A program made the translations under genes and the position numbers. This document shows, piece after piece, positions 1 through 10,330 of a DNA stretch of 64,000 nt (positions are counted from its first letter, which is position 1; the number at the start of each line of letters is the position of its first letter). Where the stretch lies: NCBI GenBank assembly GCA_963783045.1, contig CAWAMD010000005.1, positions 1,178,001-1,242,000 on the forward strand, in the 5' to 3' direction. The DNA comes from CAWAMD01 sp963783045. Lineage in GTDB: Bacteria; Actinomycetota; Nitriliruptoria; Nitriliruptorales; Nitriliruptoraceae. Below the pieces are notes generated by a model, which was not told the origin of the DNA, did not search any database, and saw nothing but the letters and a program-made list of their open reading frames with translations.

Positions 1-2
1 CA

Positions 3-1898
3 GGCTGGGCGGCGAGCGCCGTGCCGCCCGTCGAGACGGCCACGATCGACGGCGTCGCCACGACCTCGACGGCCACGACCGACGGACGCGTCGTCTCGCT
101 GTCCGAGCCGCGGCCGGCGCCCCTCGACTTCTCGATGGTCGGCTTCGAGGTGCCGACGGGCGTGACGGTCGAGTTCCGCACCGCGAAGGACGGCGCCTGG
201 GGCCCGTGGACCGCGGCCGAGGTGCAGCCGGAGGACGAGGCTCCCGACGCCGCGGAGGGGGCCGCCGCGACCGACGGCGCGTTCACGACGCCCGTCTGGG
301 TCGACGACGCCGACGAGATCCAGCTCCGCATCACCGGCGGACGCCCGGAGGACGTGACGGTCCACGTCATCGACTCGGCCGGCCGCTCGCAGCCCTGGTA
401 CGGCTGGGTGCTCGGTGCGTTCGCCGGCTGGCACCTCGTCACCCCGACGGCGCAGGCCGCGGACCGGCCCGCGATCGTCTCGCGTTCGGCGTGGGGCGCC
501 GACGAGTCGATCCGCCGCGCCGACCCCGAGTACGCCACCCCCCGACTGGGCTTCGTCCACCACACCGCCGGCTCGAACAGCTACTCCCGCGAGGAGGCAC
601 CCGCGGTTGTGCGCGGCATCTACGCCTACCACGTGCAGGCGCGGGGCTGGAACGACATCGGCTACAACTTCCTCGTCGACCGCTACGGCACCATCTACGA
701 GGGCCGGTACGGCGGCATGGACAAGGGTGTCGTGGGCGCGCACGTCCGGGGCTACAACTACGGATCGTTCGGCGTGTCGGTCATGGGCAACTTCGACACG
801 GCGCCGGTGCCGCAGGCGTCGCTCGACGCGCTGGCCCGCCTGATCGCCTGGAAGTACCAGGTGCACGGGATCGACGGCCGCCACCCCGACCGGCGGATCG
901 AGCTGTCAGGACGCTCGCTGCTGCCGCTGAACGGGCACCGCGACGCCGGCACGACCTCCTGCCCCGGCGCGAACCTCTACGCGGCGCTTCCGGGACTGCG
1001 GCAGCAGGTCGCCGCCCTCTCCCCCGCGCTGCCCGTCGACGGCGGCACCGCGCCGCTGCCGGCGCCGCTCCCGTCGCCGGACCCCACACCGACCGTGACG
1101 TCCTCGCCGACGCCGGCGCCCTCCCCCTCGCCGTCGCCCACCCAGCAGCTGCCGCCGCCACCACCGGCCGTCGGCACGTCGATGCGCTACTACGACTTCG
1201 CGCCGACGAGCATGAGCGCCTACACGCCGATCGCCGGCGACTGGGACGGCGACGGGATGAGCACGCCCGGCTGGTTCCGCGACGGCCAGTGGTGGCTCGC
1301 GCAGGGCAACGAGGCAAACGCCCGGATCTGGTCCTTCTCCTACGGGCGCGCGGGCGATCGTCCGGTCGTCGGTGACTGGAACGGCGACGGGCACGACACG
1401 GTCGGGATCGTCCGCGGCAACGCGTGGTATCTGCGCGACACGAACGGCTCCGGGGCGACGGACCACCGGCTCAGCTTCGGCCGGGCCACGGACACGCCGC
1501 TCGCCGGGGACTGGAACGGCGACGGCCAGGACGGCCCTGCCGTCAAGCGCGGCAACGTCTACTACTTCGACGACGCCCTCGACGGCGGCGCCGGCACCGG
1601 ACATCTCGCCTACGGCCGGGCGAGCGACACGCCGGTCGTCGGCGACTGGAACGGCGATGGGCACGACACCTTCGGGGTCGTGCGCGACATCACCTGGTAC
1701 CTCGACAACGCCCTGGACGGCGGGACCGGCGACGTGCGCCTGGCCTTCGGTCGGCCGAGCGACACGCCGGTCGTCGCCGACTGGAACGGCGATCACCGCA
1801 CCAGCCCGGCCATCGTCCGCGGCAACGAGTGGTTCCTCGACGACGACGCCGACGGTGGCGGCGCGACGAGCCACTTCCGCCTCGGCCGTACCTGGTGA
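3..1898 (+). CDS. Secreted PGRP-type N-acetylmuramoyl-L-alanine amidase with FG-GAP-like repeats (5' partial)
   Basis: Likely cleaves the amide bond between muramic acid and the peptide stem outside the cell. The frame is open to the window edge, and the first residues (GWAASA before a GTG at 21) look like the end of a signal peptide, so the true start lies upstream. The PGRP/amidase_2 domain covers about residues 155-330 counted from 21. Candidate zinc ligands are in HHTAG, NGHRD and SCPG. A Pro/Ser/Thr linker (about 1030-1170) follows. The C-terminus has five repeats of about 55 residues built on DWNGDG, an FG-GAP/VCBS-like fold probably used for adhesion or wall binding. The gene converges on the next one across a strong hairpin. 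The family call is firm; the role of the repeats is inferred. Confidence 0.85.
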   Translation, partial: GWAASAVPPVETATIDGVATTSTATTDGRVVSLSEPRPAPLDFSMVGFEVPTGVTVEFRTAKDGAWGPWTAAEVQPEDEAPDAAEGAAATDGAFTTPVWVDDADEIQLRITGGRPEDVTVHVIDSAGRSQPWYGWVLGAFAGWHLVTPTAQAADRPAIVSRSAWGADESIRRADPEYATPRLGFVHHTAGSNSYSREEAPAVVRGIYAYHVQARGWNDIGYNFLVDRYGTIYEGRYGGMDKGVVGAHVRGYNYGSFGVSVMGNFDTAPVPQASLDALARLIAWKYQVHGIDGRHPDRRIELSGRSLLPLNGHRDAGTTSCPGANLYAALPGLRQQVAALSPALPVDGGTAPLPAPLPSPDPTPTVTSSPTPAPSPSPSPTQQLPPPPPAVGTSMRYYDFAPTSMSAYTPIAGDWDGDGMSTPGWFRDGQWWLAQGNEANARIWSFSYGRAGDRPVVGDWNGDGHDTVGIVRGNAWYLRDTNGSGATDHRLSFGRATDTPLAGDWNGDGQDGPAVKRGNVYYFDDALDGGAGTGHLAYGRASDTPVVGDWNGDGHDTFGVVRDITWYLDNALDGGTGDVRLAFGRPSDTPVVADWNGDHRTSPAIVRGNEWFLDDDADGGGATSHFRLGRTW

Positions 1899-1914
1899 AC
1901 CAGGGAACCAACGC

Positions 1915-1943
1915 CGCCGGCGCGGCCATCGGCCGCGCCGGCG
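1915..1943. terminator. Bidirectional hairpin between convergent genes
   Basis: A perfect 13-bp inverted repeat (CGCCGGCGCGGCC, 1915-1927; its complement 1931-1943) with a 3-nt loop sits between two convergent stop codons. There is no T-tract. Position and symmetry suggest a terminator serving both strands. Confidence 0.7.
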
Positions 1944-1952
1944 ACGTCTCGG

Positions 1953-3572
1953 TCAGAGAGCGCCGGCGAGCAGCTGGCGGGCGATGACCCGCAGCGCGAG
2001 GACCTCGTCCGCACCCTCGAAGATCGACAGGACACGCGCGTCGACGAACAGCCGCGACACCGTGTACTCGAGCGCGTAGCCGTACCCGCCGTGCAGCTGC
2101 TGGGACTCGCGGGTCACCCATTCGGCCGCGCGGCAGGACAGCTGCTTGACCTCGGAGGCCTCGAGCTGGCCCTCCCCCGACGCGAGCTGGCGCGCGACGT
2201 CCACGGCGAAGGCGCGGTTGGCCGCGATGAGCATCGCCATCCGCGCGATCTTCGAGCGTGACAGCTCGTAGTCGGCGAGCGCAGTGTCGAAGACCTTGCG
2301 TTCCTTCGCGTAGCCGACGGCCTCCTCGAGGGCGGACTGCATGACGCCGAGCGCCCGGGCGGCCGTCTGCAGCCGGGCGTTCGCGAAGGCCTGCATCTGC
2401 AGGTAGAAGCCCTGGCCCGTGCCCTCGTCCATGCCGATGAGGTTCTCGTGGGGGACGCGCCAGTCGCTGAAGGAGATCTCGAACGAGTGCATCCCGCGGT
2501 AGCCGAGCGTCGGGATGGCGCGGGCCTCCATGGAGCCACCACCGTCCTGCTCGACCTTGAACTCGTGGCCGGCGAACGACTCCTTCTCGACGACGAAGAG
2601 CGACAGGCCGCGGTGGCCCTTGCTGCGGTCCGGGTCGGTGCGTGCGAGCACCAGCAGGTAGTTCGCCTTGCCCGCGAAGGTGCACCAGGTCTTGACGCCG
2701 TTGATGACCCAGTCGTCGCCGTCACGGGCGGCGGCCGTCTTGATCCCGGCCACGTCGGAGCCGTAGTCCGGCTCGGTGACGGCGACACCGCACATCTTCT
2801 CGCCGGCGGCGATCCTCGGGAGCCAGCGCTGCTTCTGCTCCTCGGTCCCGCCCTTCTGGATGGCCGTCCCGATGATCTCGGGGCGGGTGATGAGCGACCC
2901 GGCGACCCCGAGCGAGCCACGCGAGAGCTCCTCGGTGACGAGCACCATGTTCAGCAGATCGTCGTCGCCACCCTCGGCGTACCCGCCGTACTCGGCCGGG
3001 ATGGACAGCGCGAAGCAGCCGAGCTCGGCGAGCCCCGAGATGATCTCGTCGGGGATGTCCTCGTCGTTGCGGTGCACCTCCTCGGCGACCGGCATGACCC
3101 GGTCCTCGGCGAAGCGCCGGAACGTGTCGCGAACCATCTCGAGCTGCTCGGGCAGGTGGCGCGGTCCGGCCTCGCCGTCGGCGAGGGTGTCGGTCGCGAT
3201 GGCGCCGAGCAGCTCGGGGTCGCGGCCGGCGGCGATCGCGTCCGCCGCGTCGGCGAGCACGTCGGCGTCGAGGCCGAGCTCGGCGTGGCGGCCGAAGACC
3301 CGGTGGTGGAGGTCGGCGGCCACGTCGGCGGCGTAGGCGTGCGCGAGGCGAGCCTCGCGGTCACCGTGCTCGCCGTACCCGGCGAGGTGGCGGGCGGCGG
3401 TCACGGCGGAGGCGAGTGCCGCGAGGTCGTAGGCGACGGTCTGGTGCTCGTCGAGCTTGCCGACCGAGATCCGTCCGTCCTTCTCGGTCGCCTGCGCCAG
3501 GTGGCGGGCGGCCGTGTCGATGGCCGCGCCCAGTGCGTCCACGATGGTCCGGGCCTGGTCGAGATGGCTCAC
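1953..3572 (-). CDS. mcd: Acyl-CoA dehydrogenase, methylsuccinyl-CoA dehydrogenase-like
   Basis: FAD-dependent acyl-CoA dehydrogenase of 539 aa, about 150 residues longer than ordinary members. The helical N-terminal extension (residues 1-150, with HQTVAYDLAALAS) and the C-terminus (ALEYTVSRLFVDARVLSIFEGA, split here as ALEYTVSRLF and DARVLSIFEGA) resemble (2S)-methylsuccinyl-CoA dehydrogenase of the ethylmalonyl-CoA pathway. That enzyme makes mesaconyl-CoA during acetyl-CoA assimilation. The core shows AVTEPDYGSD and the LHGGYGY region. The GTG at 3572 is chosen because homology begins just after it; the frame runs on upstream without family similarity. No crotonyl-CoA carboxylase/reductase or ethylmalonyl-CoA mutase gene is in the window, so the pathway is unproven. 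The fallback is a generic long acyl-CoA dehydrogenase. Confidence 0.75.
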   Translation of the reverse strand: MSHLDQARTIVDALGAAIDTAARHLAQATEKDGRISVGKLDEHQTVAYDLAALASAVTAARHLAGYGEHGDREARLAHAYAADVAADLHHRVFGRHAELGLDADVLADAADAIAAGRDPELLGAIATDTLADGEAGPRHLPEQLEMVRDTFRRFAEDRVMPVAEEVHRNDEDIPDEIISGLAELGCFALSIPAEYGGYAEGGDDDLLNMVLVTEELSRGSLGVAGSLITRPEIIGTAIQKGGTEEQKQRWLPRIAAGEKMCGVAVTEPDYGSDVAGIKTAAARDGDDWVINGVKTWCTFAGKANYLLVLARTDPDRSKGHRGLSLFVVEKESFAGHEFKVEQDGGGSMEARAIPTLGYRGMHSFEISFSDWRVPHENLIGMDEGTGQGFYLQMQAFANARLQTAARALGVMQSALEEAVGYAKERKVFDTALADYELSRSKIARMAMLIAANRAFAVDVARQLASGEGQLEASEVKQLSCRAAEWVTRESQQLHGGYGYALEYTVSRLFVDARVLSIFEGADEVLALRVIARQLLAGAL

Positions 3573-3678
3573 GTCGTGCTCCAGCGTCGCGTCGCGGCGG
3601 CGGTCCCCGCCACGACCCGGAGTGTTGCCGAGCCGTGCGCGCAGCGTCCAATCCGCCCCCCTGGCCCAAGGGGCGCCG

Positions 3679-4635
3679 TCAGGGCAGGTCGCGGGCGAGG
3701 ACGGCGGCCCCGAGCGCCCCGGCCGCGTCACCGGTCGTGGCGGCCTCGATCTCGACGTGGGGTGGCTGGACGAACAGGCGCGGGAAGGTGGCGGCCCGGA
3801 CCTCGCGCACGAAGCGCGGTCCGAGCCGGTGCGTGAGCGCCCCGCCGAGCGCCACCACCGCGACGTCGAGCAGGTTGACGGCCGAGGCGATGCCCGCGCC
3901 GAGAGCATCGACGGCGTCGTCGAGCAGGTCGGCGACGACCTCGTCGCCGCGCTCGTAGGCAGTGGCGAGCACGCCGGAGGTCACCCGGTCGACCCCGATC
4001 TCGTCGCGGACCTTGAAGAGGATGGTGGAGCGCCCCGCGGCCTCGGCGCGCTCGGCGGCCAGCACCATCGCCTGCCGGCCCGCGTACGCCTCGACGCAGC
4101 CCCGGCGCCCGCACGGACACACCGCCCCGCCCATGGTCACGATCGTGTGGCCGAACTCGCCGGCGCCGCCGAAGGCGCCTTCGTACAGACGACCGCCGAG
4201 GACCAGTCCCCCGCCGACGCCGGTGCCCACCGAGACGCCGAGGAAGTCGTCGACGCCGCGGCCGACGCCGAAGCGGTGCTCGGCGACGGTCGCGGCCGAC
4301 ACGTCGTTGACCAGCCGGACGGGGAGGTCGAGGCGGCTGCCGACGATGTCGGCCAGCGGGAAGCGCTCGAACCAGTCCGGGAGGTTCGTGGCGCCGCCGA
4401 CGGTCCGGCCCTCGACGACTCCCGGCGTCCCCACGCCGGCGGCGCCGATGCCGTCGCGATCCAGCCCGGCGGCCTCACGAGCGTCGTCGACGGCCGCCAC
4501 CATCAGGTCGACCACGTCGTCGCGGTCCCCGACGACGGGCGTGCGACGCCGGCTCGACGCCAGCTGCTCGTCGTCGTCGCCGAGCACGACGACCTGCACG
4601 TTCGTGCCGGTGAGATCGATCCCGACCGTGGCCAC
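3679..4635 (-). CDS. ROK-family sugar kinase, probably glucokinase
   Basis: ATP-dependent hexose kinase of 318 aa, the usual ROK length. The N-terminal phosphate loop reads GIDLTGTN. GTGVGGGLVLGG begins at about residue 130 and is followed by GEFGH. The ROK zinc motif CPCGRRGCVE is at about residues 163-172. The GTG start at 4635 has a GGAG ribosome site about 8 nt upstream; an in-frame ATG farther up gives a junk-like leader. It is divergent from the P5C dehydrogenase gene with 139 nt between them. Substrate cannot be fixed from sequence; glucose, N-acetylmannosamine or fructose are all possible. Confidence 0.85.
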   Translation of the reverse strand: MATVGIDLTGTNVQVVVLGDDDEQLASSRRRTPVVGDRDDVVDLMVAAVDDAREAAGLDRDGIGAAGVGTPGVVEGRTVGGATNLPDWFERFPLADIVGSRLDLPVRLVNDVSAATVAEHRFGVGRGVDDFLGVSVGTGVGGGLVLGGRLYEGAFGGAGEFGHTIVTMGGAVCPCGRRGCVEAYAGRQAMVLAAERAEAAGRSTILFKVRDEIGVDRVTSGVLATAYERGDEVVADLLDDAVDALGAGIASAVNLLDVAVVALGGALTHRLGPRFVREVRAATFPRLFVQPPHVEIEAATTGDAAGALGAAVLARDLP

Positions 4636-4734
4636 CCGTCGCTCCTTCGTCCCCGGATCTCCCCGACCGAGACTACTGGCGTGCCAGCGCGCGCGGGGAT
4701 CGCCGTGCCGCCGCACGGAACCCGGCCCGCGTCC

Positions 4735-4774
4735 TACGCTCGACGGCGAGGAACCATCCGTCGGAGGTCGCCCC
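4735..4774 (+). promoter_or_regulatory. Probable -10 element and ribosome site of pruA
   Basis: TACGCT at 4735-4740 fits an actinobacterial -10. The same hexamer precedes the sirtuin gene (23861) and the RDD gene (32422). GGAGG at 4763-4767 lies 7 nt before the ATG at 4775. No convincing -35 is seen. Confidence 0.45.
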
Positions 4775-6403
<1,629 letters not shown>

Positions 6404-6424
6404 GCTGGGCGCGGCCGGTCAGCC

Positions 6425-7435
6425 CTACCCCCGGAGCCCCGACAGGAACTGCTCCCACTGCGCGTCGTCGTACTGGAAGCCGGTGTAGAGGCTGACGCGG
6501 TCGACCACGTCGCCGTAGCGGGCGCGGATGAGGCCACCGATCTCGCCGGGCTCGCCCTGGACGGCGAAGGCGTCGAGGATCTCGTCGTCGATCAGCCCGC
6601 CCATCTCGCCCCATTGGCCCTGCTTGGACAGGGCGTTGAGCTCGTCCTGGAGGTCACCCCAGCCGTGGGCCTCCAGCACCGCGCGGTAGGCGGGGGTGGA
6701 GCCGTAGAACGCGATCTGCGCCTTCACGCCCTGCTCGACGTTCGCGCGCTCCGCCTCGTCGCGGCCGGTCACCACGAACACCGGCAGCGAGACGGCCACC
6801 TCGGACACGTCGCGCCCGGCCTTCCGGGCGCCGCGCTCGAGGTTGGGCAGCGTGTGCTCGCGCAGGTAGCGCTCGGTCGTGAACCCGTGGGCCAGGAAGC
6901 CGTCGGCGACCTCGCCGGCGACCTCGGTCATCTTCGGGCCGACGGCGGCGAGGTAGACCGCGGGGCGGCCGTGCGGGTTCGGCCCGGGCGAGAAGAACGG
7001 CGTCATCAGGGTGTGGGTGTAGAAGTCGCCGCGGAAGTCGAGCTTCGCGTCGTCGTTCCACGCGTTCCAGATCGCCTTCAGAGCCAGGATGAACTCGCGC
7101 ATCCGGGGCGCGGGGTGGGACCAGGTCGCGCTGAACCGCTTCTCGATGTGCGGCTTGATCTGCGAGCCGAGACCCAGCACGAAGCGGCCGCCGGACAGGG
7201 CGTGCAGGTCGTTCGCGGTGTAGGCGACGTGCATGGGGCTTCGTGGGAACGCGACCGCGATGGCGGTGCCGATCTCCATCGAGTCCGTGTGCTCGGCCGC
7301 GAGCCCCATCGTCAGGAAGGGGTCGTGGCTCGTCTCGCCCGTGAACCAGCCGTCGTAGCCACGCGCCTCGGCCGTCCGTGCCTCGTCGGGGACGGATGCG
7401 AGGTCCGCGCCCAGGGTCATGCCGTCGATCTTCAC
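6425..7435 (-). CDS. LLM-class F420-dependent oxidoreductase (TIGR03617-like)
   Basis: A luciferase-like TIM-barrel flavin/F420 oxidoreductase of 336 aa. It starts MKIDGMTLGADL and carries GLGSQIKPHIEKRF, the hallmark of the TIGR03617 subfamily, which is common in F420-making actinobacteria. The substrate of this subfamily is unknown. It lies 120 nt downstream of a PaaI-type thioesterase on the same strand, so the two may be cotranscribed; a short tandem repeat fills that gap. The thioesterase context hints at a CoA-linked or lipid pathway, which is inference. Confidence 0.85.
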   Translation of the reverse strand: MKIDGMTLGADLASVPDEARTAEARGYDGWFTGETSHDPFLTMGLAAEHTDSMEIGTAIAVAFPRSPMHVAYTANDLHALSGGRFVLGLGSQIKPHIEKRFSATWSHPAPRMREFILALKAIWNAWNDDAKLDFRGDFYTHTLMTPFFSPGPNPHGRPAVYLAAVGPKMTEVAGEVADGFLAHGFTTERYLREHTLPNLERGARKAGRDVSEVAVSLPVFVVTGRDEAERANVEQGVKAQIAFYGSTPAYRAVLEAHGWGDLQDELNALSKQGQWGEMGGLIDDEILDAFAVQGEPGEIGGLIRARYGDVVDRVSLYTGFQYDDAQWEQFLSGLRG

Positions 7436-7470
7436 GTCGTGTCGCTCCCGTCGCGTTTGGTGCCCCGTCG

Positions 7471-7546
7471 GTGTTCGTGCGGTGCGCTCGTGCAGTGCGC
7501 TCGTGCAGTGCGCTCGTGCGGTGTGCTCGTGCGGTGTGCTCGTGCG
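7471..7546. repeat. 13-bp tandem repeat between thioesterase and LLM genes
   Basis: Five contiguous 13-bp copies of GTGCGCTCGTGCA with small variants (7482-7546), preceded by a partial copy (7471-7481), fill most of the 120-nt gap. The period is not a multiple of three, and the stretch is not part of either gene. Confidence 0.85.
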
Positions 7547-7555
7547 GCGCCCGGG

Positions 7556-8029
7556 TCAGGCGCCGGTGCCGAAGTCGCGGTCGGCCGGGAGGTTCTGCAG
7601 CCGCACCTGTCCGCGGGCGACCGGCTTGCCGTCCTCGGCGCGGGTGATCGTGACCTGCCAGATCTGCTGCATGCGCCCGACGTGGATGGGCTCGGCGACC
7701 GCCTCGACCCGCCCGCTGCGGTGCGAGCGCAGGAAGTCGGTGCTGTTGGAGACGCCCACCACGATCATGCCGTCGTCCATGACGCCGATCGCCGCGGCGA
7801 TCGACGCGAGCGTCTCGACGATGGTCGCCCAGACGCCGCCGTGGACGATCCCGTAGGGCTGGTGGTGGCGCTCGTCGGCGTCGAGGTGGGCGGTGACCCG
7901 GTCGGGGGTCAGCTCGTCGAGATGGAGGCCGATCAGGTCCACGAACCCACCGCCGACGGCGGGGATCGCAGCGGGGTCGACGTCGCCGGTTCCGGCCCCG
8001 GACGGCGCGGAGGGAGGGGTGTCGGCCAC
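7556..8029 (-). CDS. PaaI-family hotdog thioesterase
   Basis: Acyl-CoA thioesterase of 157 aa with one hotdog domain. The family motif HHQPYGIVHGGV (about residues 54-65) is followed by ETLAS, as in PaaI/YbdB enzymes that hydrolyse aryl- or acyl-CoA. The GTG at 8029 has an AGGAG site 6 nt upstream. It is divergent from ilvD (125 nt) and upstream of the F420 oxidoreductase. Substrate is not predictable. Confidence 0.88.
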   Translation of the reverse strand: MADTPPSAPSGAGTGDVDPAAIPAVGGGFVDLIGLHLDELTPDRVTAHLDADERHHQPYGIVHGGVWATIVETLASIAAAIGVMDDGMIVVGVSNSTDFLRSHRSGRVEAVAEPIHVGRMQQIWQVTITRAEDGKPVARGQVRLQNLPADRDFGTGA

Positions 8030-8154
8030 GGAAGCTCCTGACGGTCGTGGGCGGCAGGGACCCTATCGCCCGGGTCTGCGAGCGGCGCCACCGCCGACTT
8101 CGCACGGGTCGCAGCCGTGTGGTCAGATGCACCGACCCGCGACAAGGAGCGACC

Positions 8155-9843
8155 ATGGCCGACCCACGCCACCGCAGCCGGGACGTCACCGAGGGCTTCG
8201 AACGGGCGCCGGCGCGGGCGATGCTCCGCGCGGTCGGCATGGGCGACGAGGACTTCGGCAAGCCCCAGGTCGGTGTCGTGTCCTCCTGGAACGAGGTCAC
8301 GCCCTGCAACCTGCCGCTCGACCGGCTCGCGAAGCAGGCGAAGATGGGCGTCCACGAGGCCGGCGGGTTCCCCATCGAGTTCGTGACCATCGCCGTGTCC
8401 GACGGGATCGCCATGGGGCACGAGGGGATGCGGGCATCCCTCGTGTCGCGCGAGGTCATCGCCGACTCGGTCGAGACGGTCATGCACGCCGAGCGGCTCG
8501 ACGGGATGGTCACCTTCGCGGGCTGCGACAAGTCGTTGCCGGGCATGGCGATGGCCGCGGTGCGCATGGACGTGCCGGCGGTGTTCCTCTACGGCGGCTC
8601 GATCCTGCCCGGCCGCCACGACGGGCACGACATCACGATCCAGAACGTCTTCGAGGCGGTCGGCGCCCGGGGCCGCGGCCAGATGTCCGACGAGGAGCTG
8701 ACCGAGATCGAGCGCAGCGCCTGCCCGGGCGAGGGCTCGTGCGGCGGCATGTTCACCGCCAACACGATGGCGTCCGCGATCGAGGCGCTCGGTCTGTCGC
8801 TGCCGGGCTCGGCCGCTCCCCCGGCCGTCGACGCCCGCCGCGACGAGTTCGCGCGCCGCTCCGGCGAGGCGATCGTGCCCCTGCTGAACGAGGGCGTCTC
8901 GGCACGCAAGATCGTGACCCGCAAGTCGCTGGAGAACGCGATCGCGGTCGTCCAGGCGCTCGGCGGCTCGACGAACGCCGTCCTGCACCTGCTCGCGATC
9001 GCCCGTGAGGCCGAGATCGATCTCGTCATCGACGACTTCAACCGCATCGGCGAGCGGGTCCCCCACATCGCCGACATGACCCCGGGCGGCAAGTTCGTCA
9101 TGAACGACCTCGACAAGGTCGGCGGGGTGCCGGTCGTGATGGCCGAGCTGCTCGAGGCCGGGCTGCTGCACGGCGACTGCCTGACCGTGACCGGGAAGAC
9201 GGTCGAGGAGAACCTGCGCGAGCTCGACCCGCCGGCCCCCGACGGCACCGTCGTCCACCCGCTGTCCGCCCCGATCCACGCGCAGGGCGGGCTGACGATC
9301 CTGCGCGGCTCGCTGGCCCCCGACGGGGCGGTCCTGAAGGTCGCCGGGATCCCGCCCGAGCAGCAGGAGTTCGAAGGACCGGCCCGGGTCTTCGACGGCG
9401 AGCACGGAGCCATGGAAGCCGTCCTGACGGGACGGATCAACGACGGCGAGGTGATCGTCATCCGCTGGGAGGGCCCGAAGGGCGGCCCCGGCATGCGCGA
9501 GATGCTGGCGGTCACCTCGGCCGTGAAGGGCGCCGGACTCGGCGGAACGGTCGCGCTGATCACCGACGGGCGCTTCTCGGGCGCGACGCACGGGTTCTCG
9601 ATCGGCCACGTCGCCCCCGAGGCCGCCGACGGTGGGCCGATCGGCCTCATCCGGGACGGTGACACGATCAAGATCAGCGTCGCCGACCGCTCGATCGACG
9701 TGCTCGTCGACGCGGAGGAGCTCGACCGGCGCCGGCAGGACTTCACGCCGCTGCCGCCGCGCTACACCCGCGGGGTGCTCGCGAAGTACGCGCGCACGGT
9801 GGGGTCGGCGTCCGAGGGCGCGACCACGAGCGTCTGGCCGTAG
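8155..9843 (+). CDS. ilvD: Dihydroxy-acid dehydratase
   Basis: Dehydrates 2,3-dihydroxy-isovalerate and its isoleucine-pathway analogue, the third common step of branched-chain amino acid synthesis; [2Fe-2S] enzyme. It is 562 aa, the expected length. Cluster ligands are seen in FAGCDKSLPGM and CPGEGSCGGMFTANTM, and the C-terminus has TDGRFSGATHGF. An AAGGAG site precedes the ATG. An unknown gene follows after 1 nt, so the two are probably translated from one message. Confidence 0.96.
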   Translation: MADPRHRSRDVTEGFERAPARAMLRAVGMGDEDFGKPQVGVVSSWNEVTPCNLPLDRLAKQAKMGVHEAGGFPIEFVTIAVSDGIAMGHEGMRASLVSREVIADSVETVMHAERLDGMVTFAGCDKSLPGMAMAAVRMDVPAVFLYGGSILPGRHDGHDITIQNVFEAVGARGRGQMSDEELTEIERSACPGEGSCGGMFTANTMASAIEALGLSLPGSAAPPAVDARRDEFARRSGEAIVPLLNEGVSARKIVTRKSLENAIAVVQALGGSTNAVLHLLAIAREAEIDLVIDDFNRIGERVPHIADMTPGGKFVMNDLDKVGGVPVVMAELLEAGLLHGDCLTVTGKTVEENLRELDPPAPDGTVVHPLSAPIHAQGGLTILRGSLAPDGAVLKVAGIPPEQQEFEGPARVFDGEHGAMEAVLTGRINDGEVIVIRWEGPKGGPGMREMLAVTSAVKGAGLGGTVALITDGRFSGATHGFSIGHVAPEAADGGPIGLIRDGDTIKISVADRSIDVLVDAEELDRRRQDFTPLPPRYTRGVLAKYARTVGSASEGATTSVWP

Positions 9844-9844
9844 C

Positions 9845-10300
9845 GTGCAGTTCGCCGAGCTCCGCTACGTCTGCCAGGAGGCCGCGGTCGACCTGTCGGG
9901 CCGCGAGGATCGGCCGCTGCCGCCGACGGTCGTGCTGCCCGGCCGGTCGAAGACGCGGCTGCTCCAGCTGACCGACTTCCCCGTCGACGACGACGCGCGC
10001 CACGCGCTGCTGAGCCACCTGGCCCAGGACGAGATCACCGGCCCCGAGACCCCCGCGTGGGGGTTCGTCGCCGAGGCCGAGGTCGACGGCGACGACGCGG
10101 TCGTCGTCGTGTACGGGGCGCGGGGCCACCACCCGGAGATCACCGCCTCGCGCATCGACGAGGACGGCACGCTCGACGGGTTCGACACCTTCGAGGAGCT
10201 CGATCCGACCGCGATGCCGTTCCTGCACCCGCTGCAGCAGGCGGTCGACGCGCTCTCCCCGATCGACCCGTCGCAGGTGCCCGGGCCGCTGGACACCTGA
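9845..10300 (+). CDS. Hypothetical protein, coupled to ilvD
   Basis: A 151-aa acidic protein with a GTG start 1 nt after the ilvD stop. I do not recognise the family. It has no signal peptide, membrane segment or cysteine cluster; its middle is rich in Asp/Glu and Val with a beta-rich look (VVVVYGARGHH). Codon bias matches its neighbours, which supports real coding. Spacing implies reinitiation after ilvD and cotranscription with the following aldehyde dehydrogenase. Its function is unknown. Confidence 0.6.
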   Translation: MQFAELRYVCQEAAVDLSGREDRPLPPTVVLPGRSKTRLLQLTDFPVDDDARHALLSHLAQDEITGPETPAWGFVAEAEVDGDDAVVVVYGARGHHPEITASRIDEDGTLDGFDTFEELDPTAMPFLHPLQQAVDALSPIDPSQVPGPLDT

Positions 10301-10330
10301 TCGAGCAGGATGCTGAGCAGGAGCGCACCG

